From positions 1-37,129 of the forward strand of contig NZ_BKAJ01000029.1 of assembly GCF_007992495.1 (NCBI RefSeq): DNA of 37,129 bases, given 5' to 3'. The stretch comes from Reyranella soli. Lineage in GTDB: Bacteria > Pseudomonadota > Alphaproteobacteria > Reyranellales > Reyranellaceae. How positions within the stretch are numbered: the first letter of the stretch is position 1; the number at the start of each line of letters is the position of its first letter. Under the pieces are notes generated by a model that saw only the letters and a program-made list of their open reading frames with translations, made no database searches and had not been told where the DNA came from. Both the position numbers and the translations under genes were made by a program. This document shows, piece by piece, positions 1 through 7,460 of this stretch.

Positions 1-18
1 CTCCGGTCCGAACATGAG

Positions 19-573
19 TCAGCCGACCACGCGCACGATCTCGTCCGCCGTCAGCATCGGGAACGTGCCCTTCATCAGCGACACCACGGCGGCGCGGTCC
101 TTGGCGTCGGGCGTGACGCCCAGACAGACGGCGTAGACGCCGAGATTGCCCACTGCCGCGCGCAGGCGCTTCTCGACCGGGCGGTCGCGGTCGGCCGGCG
201 GCGAGTGCAGGCTCGCGAGCTTGATCTGCTCGGCATGCTCGGCCGCGAGCTCGGCATCGGCGACGCGCCGGCGCACGGCATCGACGGTCTCGGGCATTGC
301 TTCGGGCCACGGCCGATCCTTCAACAGCCGCCGCACCGCGCGCAAGGGTCGCACGATCTCGGCCTGCCACGCATCGCTCGCCTTCAGGATGGCGCGCAGG
401 CGGTCGGCCGTCAGCGTCGGCCGGCCCGAGGCGCCGAGCCAGCAACAGAACAGCAATATGTTCACGTCGCAGCCGCGCCTCTCCTGCAGGTCGAGGCAGG
501 CCTCGGCAACGCCCTCGCCGGCATAGAGCTCGAGCGAGAAATTCCAGAACGGATGGGGCAGAAAATCCGACAC
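19..573 (-). CDS. TIGR02444 (DUF2390) family protein
   Basis: This 184-aa protein has the N-terminal signature I associate with the TIGR02444/DUF2390 family: FWNFSLELYA (residues 9-18) followed by ACLDLQERRGCDVNILLFCCWLG (about 25-47). The function of the family is not known. No signal peptide or membrane segment is evident, so it is probably cytoplasmic. The reading begins at a GTG (571-573) directly before the conserved block, and no ATG is available there. It is transcribed away from the YdcH-like gene, and the 61 bp between them must hold both promoters. The family call rests on recognising the conserved block; nothing in the window points to a substrate or partner. Confidence 0.8.
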   Translation of the reverse strand: MSDFLPHPFWNFSLELYAGEGVAEACLDLQERRGCDVNILLFCCWLGASGRPTLTADRLRAILKASDAWQAEIVRPLRAVRRLLKDRPWPEAMPETVDAVRRRVADAELAAEHAEQIKLASLHSPPADRDRPVEKRLRAAVGNLGVYAVCLGVTPDAKDRAAVVSLMKGTFPMLTADEIVRVVG

Positions 574-634
574 CTTCGGTGCTTCCCTTTGGCCGGGCGA
601 AGGGGTACACGGCGCAGGGCAAGGTGGCTAGAGC

Positions 635-856
635 ATGAGCAACCCTCCGTCGGAGCCGCAGGACGCCGAAACCCTCAAGGCCAAGCTTGAGGCCTTGAAG
701 AGCGAGCACCGCGACCTCGACGAGGTGATCGATCGCCTGGTCGAGAAGCCGCCGTTCGACCAGCTCCAGCTGCAGCGGCTGAAGAAACGCAAGCTTGGCC
801 TCAAGGACCAGATCCTCAGGCTGGAAAGCCAATTGATTCCCGATATCATCGCCTGA
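635..856 (+). CDS. YdcH-like DUF465 small protein
   Basis: This 73-aa, highly charged protein reads as a helical hairpin. The first helix (about residues 11-36) contains [18 protein letters not shown], and the second (about 40-68) contains [21 protein letters not shown]. The spacing of H-x-x-L-D followed by LKKRKLxLKDxI is typical of DUF465/YdcH proteins, which are small cytoplasmic proteins of unknown role. The gene ends 7 bp before purE on the same strand, so the two are probably co-transcribed. Co-location of such a gene with purEK is common in alphaproteobacteria as far as I recall, but it does not prove a role in purine synthesis. Confidence 0.9.
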   Translation: MSNPPSEPQDAETLKAKLEALKSEHRDLDEVIDRLVEKPPFDQLQLQRLKKRKLGLKDQILRLESQLIPDIIA

Positions 857-863
857 GACGAGA

Positions 864-1397
864 ATGGCCAAATCCACCGCCAAACGAACCGCCCGCAAAC
901 CGGCGGTCGGCCTGATCATGGGCAGCCAGTCCGACTGGGCGACCATGCGCCATGCCGCCGAGACCCTCGAAGCGCTGGGGGTGCCGTTCGAGGCTCGCAT
1001 CATCTCCGCCCATCGCACGCCCAAGCGCATGATGAGCTACGCTGCCGCCGCCAGGGGCCGCGGCCTGAAGGTGATCATCGCCGGCGCCGGCGGCGCTGCC
1101 CATCTACCAGGCATGACCGCGTCCATGACTCCCCTGCCGGTGCTGGGCGTGCCGGTCGAAAGCGCCGCCCTGAAAGGTCAGGACAGTCTTCTTTCCATCG
1201 TCCAGATGCCCGCCGGCATTCCTGTCGGCACGCTCGCCATTGGACGCGCCGGCGCGGTGAATGCGGGGCTTCTGGCTGCCAGCATCGTCGGTCTTGGCGA
1301 TGTCAAGATCATGGCGGCACTGGAAAGATGGCGGGCTCGCCAGACGGATGCCGTTGCCAAGGCGCCGTCGGACGAGGTCGCGACGCCTCATCGCTAG
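864..1397 (+). CDS. purE: N5-carboxyaminoimidazole ribonucleotide mutase PurE
   Basis: PurE moves the carboxylate of N5-CAIR to carbon 4 of the imidazole, giving CAIR in de novo purine synthesis. The 177-aa protein has the class I signatures GSQSDW (residues 20-25), SAHRTP with the catalytic histidine (48-53), [11 protein letters not shown] (74-84) and [13 protein letters not shown] (111-123). Length is normal apart from a short basic N-terminal extension ([13 protein letters not shown]) and a polar tail of about 20 residues. The ATG at 864 follows a purine-rich GACGAGA. The purK gene starts 3 bp after the stop, as expected for a bacterial class I enzyme that depends on PurK for its substrate. 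Confidence 0.98.
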   Translation: MAKSTAKRTARKPAVGLIMGSQSDWATMRHAAETLEALGVPFEARIISAHRTPKRMMSYAAAARGRGLKVIIAGAGGAAHLPGMTASMTPLPVLGVPVESAALKGQDSLLSIVQMPAGIPVGTLAIGRAGAVNAGLLAASIVGLGDVKIMAALERWRARQTDAVAKAPSDEVATPHR

Positions 1398-1400
1398 GAA

Positions 1401-2471
1401 ATGAGTTCCCCCAAGTCCCTGCCCCCGGGTTCGACCATCGGCATCCTGGGCGGCGGCCAGTTGGGCCGCATGACGGCGCTCGCCGCCGCGCGGCTGGGCT
1501 ATCGCTGCGTGGTCTATGCCCCGGAGGAGCACTCGATCGGTGGTGACGTCGCCGCCGGGCATGTCCAGGGCGCGTATGACGACACGAACGCCCTGGCGCG
1601 CTTCGCCAACCAGGTCGACGTCATCACCTACGAATTCGAGAATGTGCCGGAGACGACGGTCGCCGAATGCCAGCGCCACAAGCCGGTGCGGCCGGGCGTC
1701 AAGCCGATCCACGTCGCCCAGCACCGGCTGCGCGAGAAGGAGTTCTTCCGCACTCTCGGCATCGACACCGCCTCGTATCAGGCGATCCGCGACGAGGCCG
1801 ACATCGCCGCCGCCACCGCGCTGCCCGGCATCTTGAAGACCTGCACCGAGGGCTATGACGGCAAGGGCCAGGTTCGGGTCGCCGACCGCGCGGGTCTCGC
1901 GGCCGCCTGGCAGAAGCTCGGCCGCCGCGAGTGCATCCTCGAAGCGCTGGTCGATTTCGCCTGCGAGACTTCGGCCATCGTGGCGCGCGGCCTCGACGGT
2001 GAGACGCGCTGCTTCCCCATCGGCCTGAACGACCATCGCGACGGCATTCTACGCACCACGACCGTGCCGTCGGGCCTGGCGCCGGCGACGCTGGCCACCA
2101 TCGAGCGCTACGGCGCCGAGCTGGCGCGGGGCCTCGATCTCGTGGGGCTGGTGGCGCTGGAAATGTTCGTCACCCGGGACGGCCGCGTGCTGGCCAATGA
2201 GTTCGCGCCGCGGCCGCACAATTCAGGCCACTGGACGATCGACGCCTGCGCCACCAGCCAGTTCGAGCAGCTGGTGCGCGCGATCTGCGGCCTGCCGCTG
2301 GGGCCGGTCGACGTGCTGATGCCGTCGCGCATGGAGAACCTTATTGGCAACGAGGCCGACGACTGGCTGCGCTATCTCGCCGATCCGACGGCGCGGCTGC
2401 ATCTCTATGGCAAGGCCTCGGCGCGGCCCGGCCGCAAGATGGGGCACGTCACCTTCTTGAAGCGGTCCTGA
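1401..2471 (+). CDS. purK: N5-carboxyaminoimidazole ribonucleotide synthase PurK
   Basis: PurK uses ATP and bicarbonate to carboxylate AIR to N5-CAIR, the substrate of PurE. The 356-aa sequence shows the ATP-grasp layout: a nucleotide-fold start GILGGGQLGRM (residues 14-24), YEFENVP (77-83), the glycine-rich ATP-binding loop GYDGKGQ (151-157), and the C-terminal metal/active-site block NEFAPRPHNSGHWTIDAC. The family more often has NEIAPRPHNSGH. It forms an operon with purE (3-bp gap). The last 23 bp (2449-2471) overlap the 3' end of the convergent coq9 gene, so both C-termini are encoded by the same DNA. Confidence 0.98.
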   Translation: MSSPKSLPPGSTIGILGGGQLGRMTALAAARLGYRCVVYAPEEHSIGGDVAAGHVQGAYDDTNALARFANQVDVITYEFENVPETTVAECQRHKPVRPGVKPIHVAQHRLREKEFFRTLGIDTASYQAIRDEADIAAATALPGILKTCTEGYDGKGQVRVADRAGLAAAWQKLGRRECILEALVDFACETSAIVARGLDGETRCFPIGLNDHRDGILRTTTVPSGLAPATLATIERYGAELARGLDLVGLVALEMFVTRDGRVLANEFAPRPHNSGHWTIDACATSQFEQLVRAICGLPLGPVDVLMPSRMENLIGNEADDWLRYLADPTARLHLYGKASARPGRKMGHVTFLKRS

Positions 2472-3096
2472 CCGAGCCGCCGGTCCAGGACTTCACCTGG
2501 CTCTTCAGCTTCTCGATCTTCATGACGTCGTCGATGCGCCGGTCGAGGAAGCCCCAGGTCGCCTCGCTGCCCGGCGAGCGGTCGTTCAGCCAGTAGAGCA
2601 AGGTCGAGGAATAGACGCCGGCCAGGGTGGCCCGCTTGGTGTAGAAGTTGAAATCGGTGCTGGTGTCGCCCGCGGCGTACCACATGGCATCGACCGTGCG
2701 GTACAGGAGCCGCATCGCCAGCGGCGCGTTGAACGGCAGCGACAACAGCGCCAAAGCCCGGCGCGCGCCCTCGCGGTTGCCGGCGTGGCGTTCGAGCCGG
2801 ATGCGGACCGCGCTCTTGATGCGGTCGCGGATCTTGAGGTTGGCAACGCCCTCCTTCTCCATGTCCTCGACCGTGCGCTGGTCGGCGCGCTCGCTGGCAT
2901 AGGTGAGCACCCCGATGGCCCCGTCCGGGAACAGCCGGTCGCCCTCCCCGGCCGGCAGCTCGAGCTGGCGGGATACGGCCTGCAGGGCAGCCCGGCTCCA
3001 GCCCTCGAAGGCGGCCTCGGAAACCATGGCGTCGGCCAGCCGGTCGCGCATTTCGGTGTCGGGATCGGCTGGATTTGGGGTATTTTCAGGGCTCAT
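2449..3096 (-). CDS. COQ9-family ubiquinone biosynthesis protein
   Basis: The 215-aa product matches the COQ9/TIGR02396 family, originally called 'rpsU-divergently transcribed protein', and here it is divergent from rpsU. Eukaryotic COQ9 is a lipid-binding TetR-fold protein that helps the COQ7 hydroxylation step; a similar role here is inferred. Recognisable family blocks are [13 protein letters not shown] near the N-terminus, the central [28 protein letters not shown], and the C-terminal [20 protein letters not shown] chose the ATG at 3094-3096 because it opens the conserved reading; the frame stays open for 51 more codons upstream, but that stretch would overlap the start of rpsU. A candidate promoter just before this ATG suggests a leaderless transcript. 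Confidence 0.93.
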   Translation of the reverse strand: MSPENTPNPADPDTEMRDRLADAMVSEAAFEGWSRAALQAVSRQLELPAGEGDRLFPDGAIGVLTYASERADQRTVEDMEKEGVANLKIRDRIKSAVRIRLERHAGNREGARRALALLSLPFNAPLAMRLLYRTVDAMWYAAGDTSTDFNFYTKRATLAGVYSSTLLYWLNDRSPGSEATWGFLDRRIDDVMKIEKLKSQVKSWTGGSVRTASRR

Positions 3097-3103
3097 GGTG
3101 GGA

Positions 3104-3131
3104 AATATAGGGGGTTCCCCGGGCTTCCCAA
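3104..3131 (-). promoter_or_regulatory. Candidate promoter of the coq9 gene (leaderless)
   Basis: On the minus strand TTGGGA (3126-3131), a 16-bp spacer and TATATT (3104-3109) form a sigma70-like promoter. The last -10 base is only 7 nt before the coq9 ATG (3094-3096), so transcription would begin at or within a base or two of the A of the start codon. No Shine-Dalgarno is visible before that ATG, which fits a leaderless message. This is an inference from motif spacing only. Confidence 0.35.
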
Positions 3132-3170
3132 GGGTCTTTCCCTGTGATACCACCGCCGCCTCGAAATTGC

Positions 3171-3190
3171 CCCCGGAGCCGTTTCCGGGG
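3171..3190 (+). promoter_or_regulatory. Hairpin in the rpsU leader
   Basis: CCCCGGA (3171-3177) and TCCGGGG (3184-3190) are complementary across a 6-nt loop, 33 nt before the rpsU start. If it is within the transcript it would form a stable leader hairpin. A regulatory role for it is only a guess. Confidence 0.3.
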
Positions 3191-3223
3191 CGCCCCACTA
3201 TGCATTGGAAGGAAGCGATCGAA

Positions 3224-3427
3224 GTGCAGGTTCTCGTTCGTGAAAACAACGTCGATCAGGCGCTGCGCGTCCTGAAGAAGAAGATGCAGCGCGAGGGGAT
3301 CTTCAGAGAGATGAAGCTCCGCCGCAACTACGAGAAGCCCTCAGAGCGCCGCGCCCGCGAGCGCGCCGAGGCCATTCGCCGGACCCGCAAGCTGATGCGC
3401 AAGCGCATGGAGCGCGAGGGCTACTAG
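3224..3427 (+). CDS. rpsU: 30S ribosomal protein S21
   Basis: S21 is a small basic protein of the 30S subunit that acts near the 3' end of 16S rRNA in initiation. The sequence beginning [20 protein letters not shown], continuing through [20 protein letters not shown] and ending [12 protein letters not shown], is a full-length alphaproteobacterial S21 of 67 aa. I prefer the GTG at 3224-3226 over the ATG at 3200. The family starts at this position, and GGAAGGA at 3207-3213 lies about 10 nt before it, while the upstream ATG has no clear ribosome-binding site and would add MHWKEAIE. A strong terminator follows the gene, so it is probably a single-gene transcript. Confidence 0.96.
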   Translation: MQVLVRENNVDQALRVLKKKMQREGIFREMKLRRNYEKPSERRARERAEAIRRTRKLMRKRMEREGY

Positions 3428-3453
3428 TCCTCATCTCTCCGTCAGCGAATCCG

Positions 3454-3480
3454 AACCCCCGGCTTGTCCGGGGGTTTTTG
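3454..3480 (+). terminator. Intrinsic terminator after rpsU
   Basis: CCCCCGG (3456-3462), a 5-nt loop CTTGT and CCGGGGG (3468-3474) form a perfect 7-bp GC stem followed by TTTTT (3475-3479). It lies 28 nt after the rpsU stop and is the clearest rho-independent terminator in the window. Confidence 0.92.
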
Positions 3481-3512
3481 TTTGCCCGGAAGGCCCAGCC
3501 AAGAGTGCCGCC

Positions 3513-4283
3513 ATGCCGGAATTCCCCGTTCCTCGCTACATCACCGACCCGCCGGTCAACGAGTTCTTCCGCGTCGACGACGCCGCCCGCCGCTGGCTCG
3601 TGGATCTCGGCGAGGACGCCGGCGGCACCCACGCCGAGACGATCGACAGGCTTAGGACGAGGCTGGGCGCGTCGCAGGACCAGCTCGATGCGATTCTCGA
3701 AGAGGCCACCTTTCAGAATTGTCTCGGAAGAGCGCTTATCGACATGTTCGAAGCGGTGCCACACGAAATCGAAGCTCGGCAGAAGTTCATGCGCCTGGCC
3801 AGGAAAACGTGGGGCCTGCCTCCTTCTCCCGGCCGCACACGGCTCTGGATCACCCCGCGACGGCATCGGGCGCCCTCTGTCCACGTGCCTCATTCAGACC
3901 TTCCCGGACCTCTGGCCGCAGAATGGCGGGACTGGAATGCCACCTGGACCGCCGTGGTGGCGCGAAATCCGCCGCTCGAGCTGCTTCAGCGCATGCAGGA
4001 GGTGTTCGACAACGACAGTGCCGGTGACGCCTTTGGCTGGGTCTTCGGCAAGGAACGCTGGTTTTACGAATGGCTCGCTCGCGGAAGGCGCGATCCCATG
4101 CCATTTGCTGACACCCACGCCATCATCACCGAGGCGTATTACAGCCGACTGTGCGAACTACAGGCCCTAGCGGCCGGCTGGTGGTGCTACGATGAAAAGG
4201 TCGAGCGCCTTCGGTTCGTGTCGCTCGCAGAATGGGAATCCATGTCTGCAAAGTTGTACGGGCTTCTCGACCGACATCGCTGA
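3513..4283 (+). CDS. Hypothetical protein, 256 aa
   Basis: I do not recognise this protein. It is a soluble, tryptophan-rich and charged sequence with no signal peptide or membrane helix. Visible stretches include a helical N-terminal part (ETIDRLRTRLGASQDQLDAILEEA, about residues 44-67) and a C-terminal part rich in aromatic residues (FGWVFGKERWFYEWLARGRRDP, AGWWCYDEKVERLRFV). The ATG at 3513 begins 33 bp after the rpsU terminator, so it needs its own promoter. Codon use looks like that of its neighbours. Its stop lies in a 14-bp palindrome shared with the stop codon of the convergent GFA gene. It is likely a real gene because the frame is long and the convergent boundary is neat, but the function is unknown. 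Confidence 0.7.
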   Translation: MPEFPVPRYITDPPVNEFFRVDDAARRWLVDLGEDAGGTHAETIDRLRTRLGASQDQLDAILEEATFQNCLGRALIDMFEAVPHEIEARQKFMRLARKTWGLPPSPGRTRLWITPRRHRAPSVHVPHSDLPGPLAAEWRDWNATWTAVVARNPPLELLQRMQEVFDNDSAGDAFGWVFGKERWFYEWLARGRRDPMPFADTHAIITEAYYSRLCELQALAAGWWCYDEKVERLRFVSLAEWESMSAKLYGLLDRHR

Positions 4284-4291
4284 CGTCAGCG
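4278..4291. repeat. 14-bp palindrome spanning two convergent stop codons
   Basis: CGCTGACGTCAGCG is a perfect palindrome. It contains the TGA stop of the plus-strand hypothetical gene (4281-4283) and the TGA stop of the minus-strand GFA gene (TCA at 4286-4288). Being symmetrical, it could fold in both transcripts as a weak end structure, but no T-tract follows it on either strand. Confidence 0.5.
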
Positions 4292-4693
4292 CTGGGGCAT
4301 GCGCTCGAAGCTGGGCAACCCGTCAGGGATCTGGTGGAACGGCTGCTTGTCGATGGTGAAGATCGCCATCTGCGGGCCGCCGTAGAGCTTGGGATCGTCG
4401 AGCGTTCCCACCTTCACGACGATGACCGGACGGCCCGGCGGCCGCGTCGCCATGTGGGTGCCGCAGTCGGGGCAGAACTCCCGCGTCACCGGATTCTCCA
4501 GGTCGCCGCGCGTGAACTGCTTGGGCGCGCCCTTGGTGTAGGCGAAGCCTGCGCTCGGCATGACGAGGAACATGTTGGGCGCGCCGCCGGTGATGAACTG
4601 GCATTCGCGGCAATGGCACTGGCCCTTTCGCATCGGCTCGCCCTCGGCCACGTACCGGACCTTGCCGCAATAGCATCCGCCTTCGACCTTCAT
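4286..4693 (-). CDS. GFA-family (CENP-V fold) zinc-binding protein
   Basis: This 135-aa protein has the cysteine pattern of the glutathione-dependent formaldehyde-activating enzyme (GFA) family: C7-x-C9 (GGCYCGKVRY), C26-x-C28-x-x-C31 (QCHCRECQ) and C74-x-x-C77 (EFCPDCGTH). These cysteines bind structural and catalytic zinc in the family. Most members are not true formaldehyde-activating enzymes, so the substrate is unknown. The ATG at 4691-4693 has AGAGGAG about 8 nt upstream. The gene is divergent from the amidohydrolase gene with only 41 bp between starts, and convergent with the hypothetical gene at its 3' end. Confidence 0.92.
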   Translation of the reverse strand: MKVEGGCYCGKVRYVAEGEPMRKGQCHCRECQFITGGAPNMFLVMPSAGFAYTKGAPKQFTRGDLENPVTREFCPDCGTHMATRPPGRPVIVVKVGTLDDPKLYGGPQMAIFTIDKQPFHQIPDGLPSFERMPQR

Positions 4694-4734
4694 GGCATTT
4701 CTCCTCTGGCACTTTGTTTGCGAGACTACCGGCC

Positions 4735-6249
4735 ATGGCCCGCAAACCCAAGCACCCCTACACCATCGTCCGCGGCGGCAAGCTTTTGGACATCGCCAAG
4801 CGCAAGGCCGCCCCTGCCGACATCCTGATCAAGGGCGACACCATCGCCGAGATCCGCCGGCCCGGCCTCGCGGCACCGGCTGGCGCCGCGGTGGTCGATG
4901 CCAAGAACAGGCTGATGCATCCCGGCTTGATCAACGCCCATACCCACAGTCCCGGCAATCTCGGCAAGGGCATGGGCGATCTGTGGTCGCTCGAGCTGCT
5001 GCTGACCGCCAGCCAATGGACCGGTGGGGGCCGCACGCTCGAGGACAAGCACCTGTCGGCCATGATCGGCGCGGCCGAGATGGTGCTGAAGGGCTGCACC
5101 GCGGCCTACGATCTCGCGGCCGAGTTCCCGATGCCCTCGGTCGACGGTCTCTCGGCCATGGCCAAGGCCTACGAGGAGGTCGGCATGCGCGCCGTGCTGG
5201 CGCCCATGGTGGCCGACATCACCTTCTTCGAGGCGATTCCCGGTCTGATGGAGCGCCTGTCGCCGGCGCTGCAGAAGGAGGTCGAGAGCTTCCGCTACGC
5301 GCCGTGGAAGGCCATCACCAGGCAGATCGACAAGGCGCTGCAGAAGTGGCCGTTCGAGAAAGTCGCGCTCGCCGTGGCGCCGACCATCCCGCACCACTGC
5401 AGCGACGACTTCCTGATCGCCTGCCGCAACCTCGCGCGCGAGTACGAGGTCGGCATCCACAGCCACGTCGCCGAATCGAAGGTCCAGGTCGTGGCCGGCT
5501 ACAAGCGCTACGGCACCTCGCTCGCTGCCCATATGGACGGGCTCGGGCTGATCAACGAGCGCTTCACCGTGGCGCACGGCGTGTGGCTCGATGATGAGGA
5601 CATGAAGCGGCTGGGCGACCGCGGCGCCTCGGTGGCGCACAATCCCGGCTCCAACATGCGGCTCGGCAACGGGCTTGCCGATATGCGCGGCATGCTGTCG
5701 GCCGATGTCAATGTCGGCATCGGCACCGATGGCGCGAGCTGCTCGGACAATCAGAACATGTATGAGGCGATGCGGCTCGCCTCCTTCGCGTCCAAGGTCC
5801 AGGGACCCGATGTCGAGCGCTGGGTCACCACCGAGGAGGCGTTGCGCGCCGCCACCGAAGGCAGCGCCCGCGCGCTCGGCCTCGGCAAGCAGATCGGCCG
5901 CATCGCGCCCGGCTACAAGGCCGACATCGTCTTCCTCGACCTGCACCACATCAACTGGATCCCGACCAACGACCCGGTGAACGCCCTGGTGCACACCGAG
6001 GATGGCACAGCCGTGCATTCGGTCATGATCGGCGGCCGCATGGTGGTCGAGAACCGCAAGCTTCTAACCGTCGACCTCGCCAGGCTCGCGACCAAGGCCG
6101 AAGAGTCACGCGTCCGGCGCGAGAAGATCACCGCGCCGGCGAAGAAGCTCTACGATCGTCTCGAAAAGGTCGTCGGCACGTTCTGCCCTGGCCTGGCCAA
6201 GGCGCCGCTACACATCCATCGCTTCGGCGCCAGCCATCACCATCACTGA
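4735..6249 (+). CDS. AtzA/TrzN-type amidohydrolase (cytosine deaminase-like)
   Basis: This is a metal-dependent hydrolase of the amidohydrolase superfamily, in the branch holding chlorohydrolases (AtzA, TrzN), SsnA and MTA/SAH deaminases. The 504-aa form from the ATG at 4735 carries the metal ligands in order: H69 and H71 (LINAHTHSPGN), H244 (IHSHVAES), H281 (TVAHGVWL) and D332 (GTDGASCSDN). A TTG at 4714 would add seven residues, but the ATG begins the usual N-terminal beta-sandwich. The true substrate, a deaminated or dechlorinated heterocycle or nucleoside, cannot be told from sequence. The protein ends in HIHRFGASHHHH, a natural histidine-rich tail. It converges with the HAD gene, with an inverted repeat between them. 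Confidence 0.9.
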   Translation: MARKPKHPYTIVRGGKLLDIAKRKAAPADILIKGDTIAEIRRPGLAAPAGAAVVDAKNRLMHPGLINAHTHSPGNLGKGMGDLWSLELLLTASQWTGGGRTLEDKHLSAMIGAAEMVLKGCTAAYDLAAEFPMPSVDGLSAMAKAYEEVGMRAVLAPMVADITFFEAIPGLMERLSPALQKEVESFRYAPWKAITRQIDKALQKWPFEKVALAVAPTIPHHCSDDFLIACRNLAREYEVGIHSHVAESKVQVVAGYKRYGTSLAAHMDGLGLINERFTVAHGVWLDDEDMKRLGDRGASVAHNPGSNMRLGNGLADMRGMLSADVNVGIGTDGASCSDNQNMYEAMRLASFASKVQGPDVERWVTTEEALRAATEGSARALGLGKQIGRIAPGYKADIVFLDLHHINWIPTNDPVNALVHTEDGTAVHSVMIGGRMVVENRKLLTVDLARLATKAEESRVRREKITAPAKKLYDRLEKVVGTFCPGLAKAPLHIHRFGASHHHH

Positions 6250-6255
6250 ACTTCA

Positions 6256-6332
6256 TGTCGTCCTGAGCGCAGCAAAGGACCTCATCGCCGCTTGCGACGG
6301 GCATGAGATCCTTCGCTGCGCTCAGGATGACA
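6256..6332. repeat. 30-bp imperfect inverted repeat (second repeat family)
   Basis: The arms at 6256-6285 and 6303-6332 are complementary at 27 of 30 positions across a 17-nt loop. The core is TCCTGAGCGCAGC on the left and GCTGCGCTCAGGA on the right. I recall similar TCATCCTGAGCGCAGCGAAGGATCTC-like sequences as dispersed intergenic repeats in other bacteria, but only one copy is in this window. It lies between the convergent amidohydrolase and HAD genes. The right arm supplies the last codons and stop of the HAD gene, so the element may have redefined that C-terminus. Confidence 0.75.
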
Positions 6333-7011
6333 GAAGAGAATTGATCGCTGCTTCCAGCTCCAGCACGTCGGTGACGACGGCGTCGGGCTCTTCCGCCGAA
6401 TAGCGCGGCCGTTGCCGGCGATGCCGGCCGCCGCGCAGCAGGATGGTCGCCATGCCCAGCGCCTTGGCGGGTGCGACGTCGTTGTCGATGCGGTCGCCGA
6501 CCATGATGCAGTCGACCGGCACGACGCCCAGCGCCTCGGCCGCCGCCTGGAAGGCGCGCGGGTCGGGCTTGCTGAAGCCGGTTAGCCCGCTCAGGCCCTG
6601 ATACGCGAAGAGATCGCCGATGCCGGCGCGCGCCAGGCGCTCGCGCGCGGCCTGCGGCTGGCTGGCGACGATGCCGAGCTTCAGGCCACGATCGCTGAGC
6701 CGACGCAGCAGGCGGTCGATGTCGGGCCGCAACTGGAAGACGTCGAGATTGCCGACCATGGCACGCATGCGTTGGCGGACCCGATCGATCGTCCGCGGAT
6801 CGCCGCCGCACAGCGTCTCGATCATGTGCCCATAGGCATCGGGCGCGAAGGCGGCGACTGCCGCTTCCGACGCCTCGTCGATCATCGCCTGGTCAACGCG
6901 GATGCCTTCCAGCCCGCAGGCCGAGGCGATGGCGCCGTCGACCGCGATCTCCCAGGCGAACTCCATGTCGAGTGGTCCGCCGACATCGAAGAGGATGGCG
7001 CGATACGGCAT
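6322..7011 (-). CDS. HAD-superfamily hydrolase
   Basis: This 229-aa protein has HAD phosphatase motifs: motif I DVGGPL (from D9), motif II around VASQPQ, motif III lysine in GFSKPDPRAF, and motif IV GDRIDNDV. Motif I has Gly where many HAD phosphatases carry the second Asp that acts as general acid/base, so the activity may be altered, or it may belong to a subgroup with DVGG. The substrate is unknown. It is the last gene of a tight minus-strand operon, starting 2 bp after the GNAT gene ends. Its final residues and stop lie in the 6256-6332 inverted repeat. Confidence 0.88.
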   Translation of the reverse strand: MPYRAILFDVGGPLDMEFAWEIAVDGAIASACGLEGIRVDQAMIDEASEAAVAAFAPDAYGHMIETLCGGDPRTIDRVRQRMRAMVGNLDVFQLRPDIDRLLRRLSDRGLKLGIVASQPQAARERLARAGIGDLFAYQGLSGLTGFSKPDPRAFQAAAEALGVVPVDCIMVGDRIDNDVAPAKALGMATILLRGGRHRRQRPRYSAEEPDAVVTDVLELEAAINSLLSS

Positions 7012-7013
7012 CG

Positions 7014-7460
7014 CTACAGGGGCTTCAGATAGTAGGCGAGCGGCTCACGCGACAGCACGCACTCGAAGCCAAGCCGCTCGTAGAAGGCGCGCGTACGCCG
7101 GTATGGCTCATACGGGTCATCCGGATGCAGCGTCGCAACGAAGAGATATTTCAGCCTGTCCTGCTTCAGCCGATCTTCGACCGCAGCGATCAGCGCTTGT
7201 CCAATTCCGCGACGGTGGTGATCGGGATCGACGGCCAGCCAGTAGATCTCCGCGCTGACGGCGCTGTGCGTCTTGAGCAGCAGCAAGGCGCGTGCACTTC
7301 CCTCGACGGGGGCGGTCCAGCCTTCCAGGACTTCCGCCTGCTCGGCGTAGTGCCGATTGGAATCGGGCTGTGCGAACCATTCCGGCAGGCGCGCGGTCAG
7401 CGCTTCCAGCAGCCGGCGGCAGGCTGCCGGGTCCTCCTCCCGAGCTATGGAGACGCCCAT
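7014..7460 (-). CDS. GNAT-family N-acetyltransferase
   Basis: This 148-aa protein has the GNAT acetyl-CoA site HHRRGIGQALIAAVEDR (about residues 80-96), in which R-x-x-G-I-G/A is the pyrophosphate-binding loop. It also has the C-terminal FYERLGFE (about 127-134). The family transfers acetyl groups from acetyl-CoA to amines; the acceptor here is unknown. Its start codon (7458-7460) directly follows the GST stop codon (7461-7463), so the two are translationally coupled, with HAD 2 bp downstream. Confidence 0.92.
   Translation of the reverse strand: MGVSIAREEDPAACRRLLEALTARLPEWFAQPDSNRHYAEQAEVLEGWTAPVEGSARALLLLKTHSAVSAEIYWLAVDPDHHRRGIGQALIAAVEDRLKQDRLKYLFVATLHPDDPYEPYRRTRAFYERLGFECVLSREPLAYYLKPL

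Noticed and set aside
3200..3223. ATG at 3200 as the rpsU start
   Set aside because: It adds eight residues not usual in S21 and lacks a ribosome-binding site, while GTG at 3224 has GGAAGGA at the right distance.
6238..6249. Histidine run as vector tag contamination
   Set aside because: It is followed by native intergenic repeat and a normal convergent gene, with no vector sequence.
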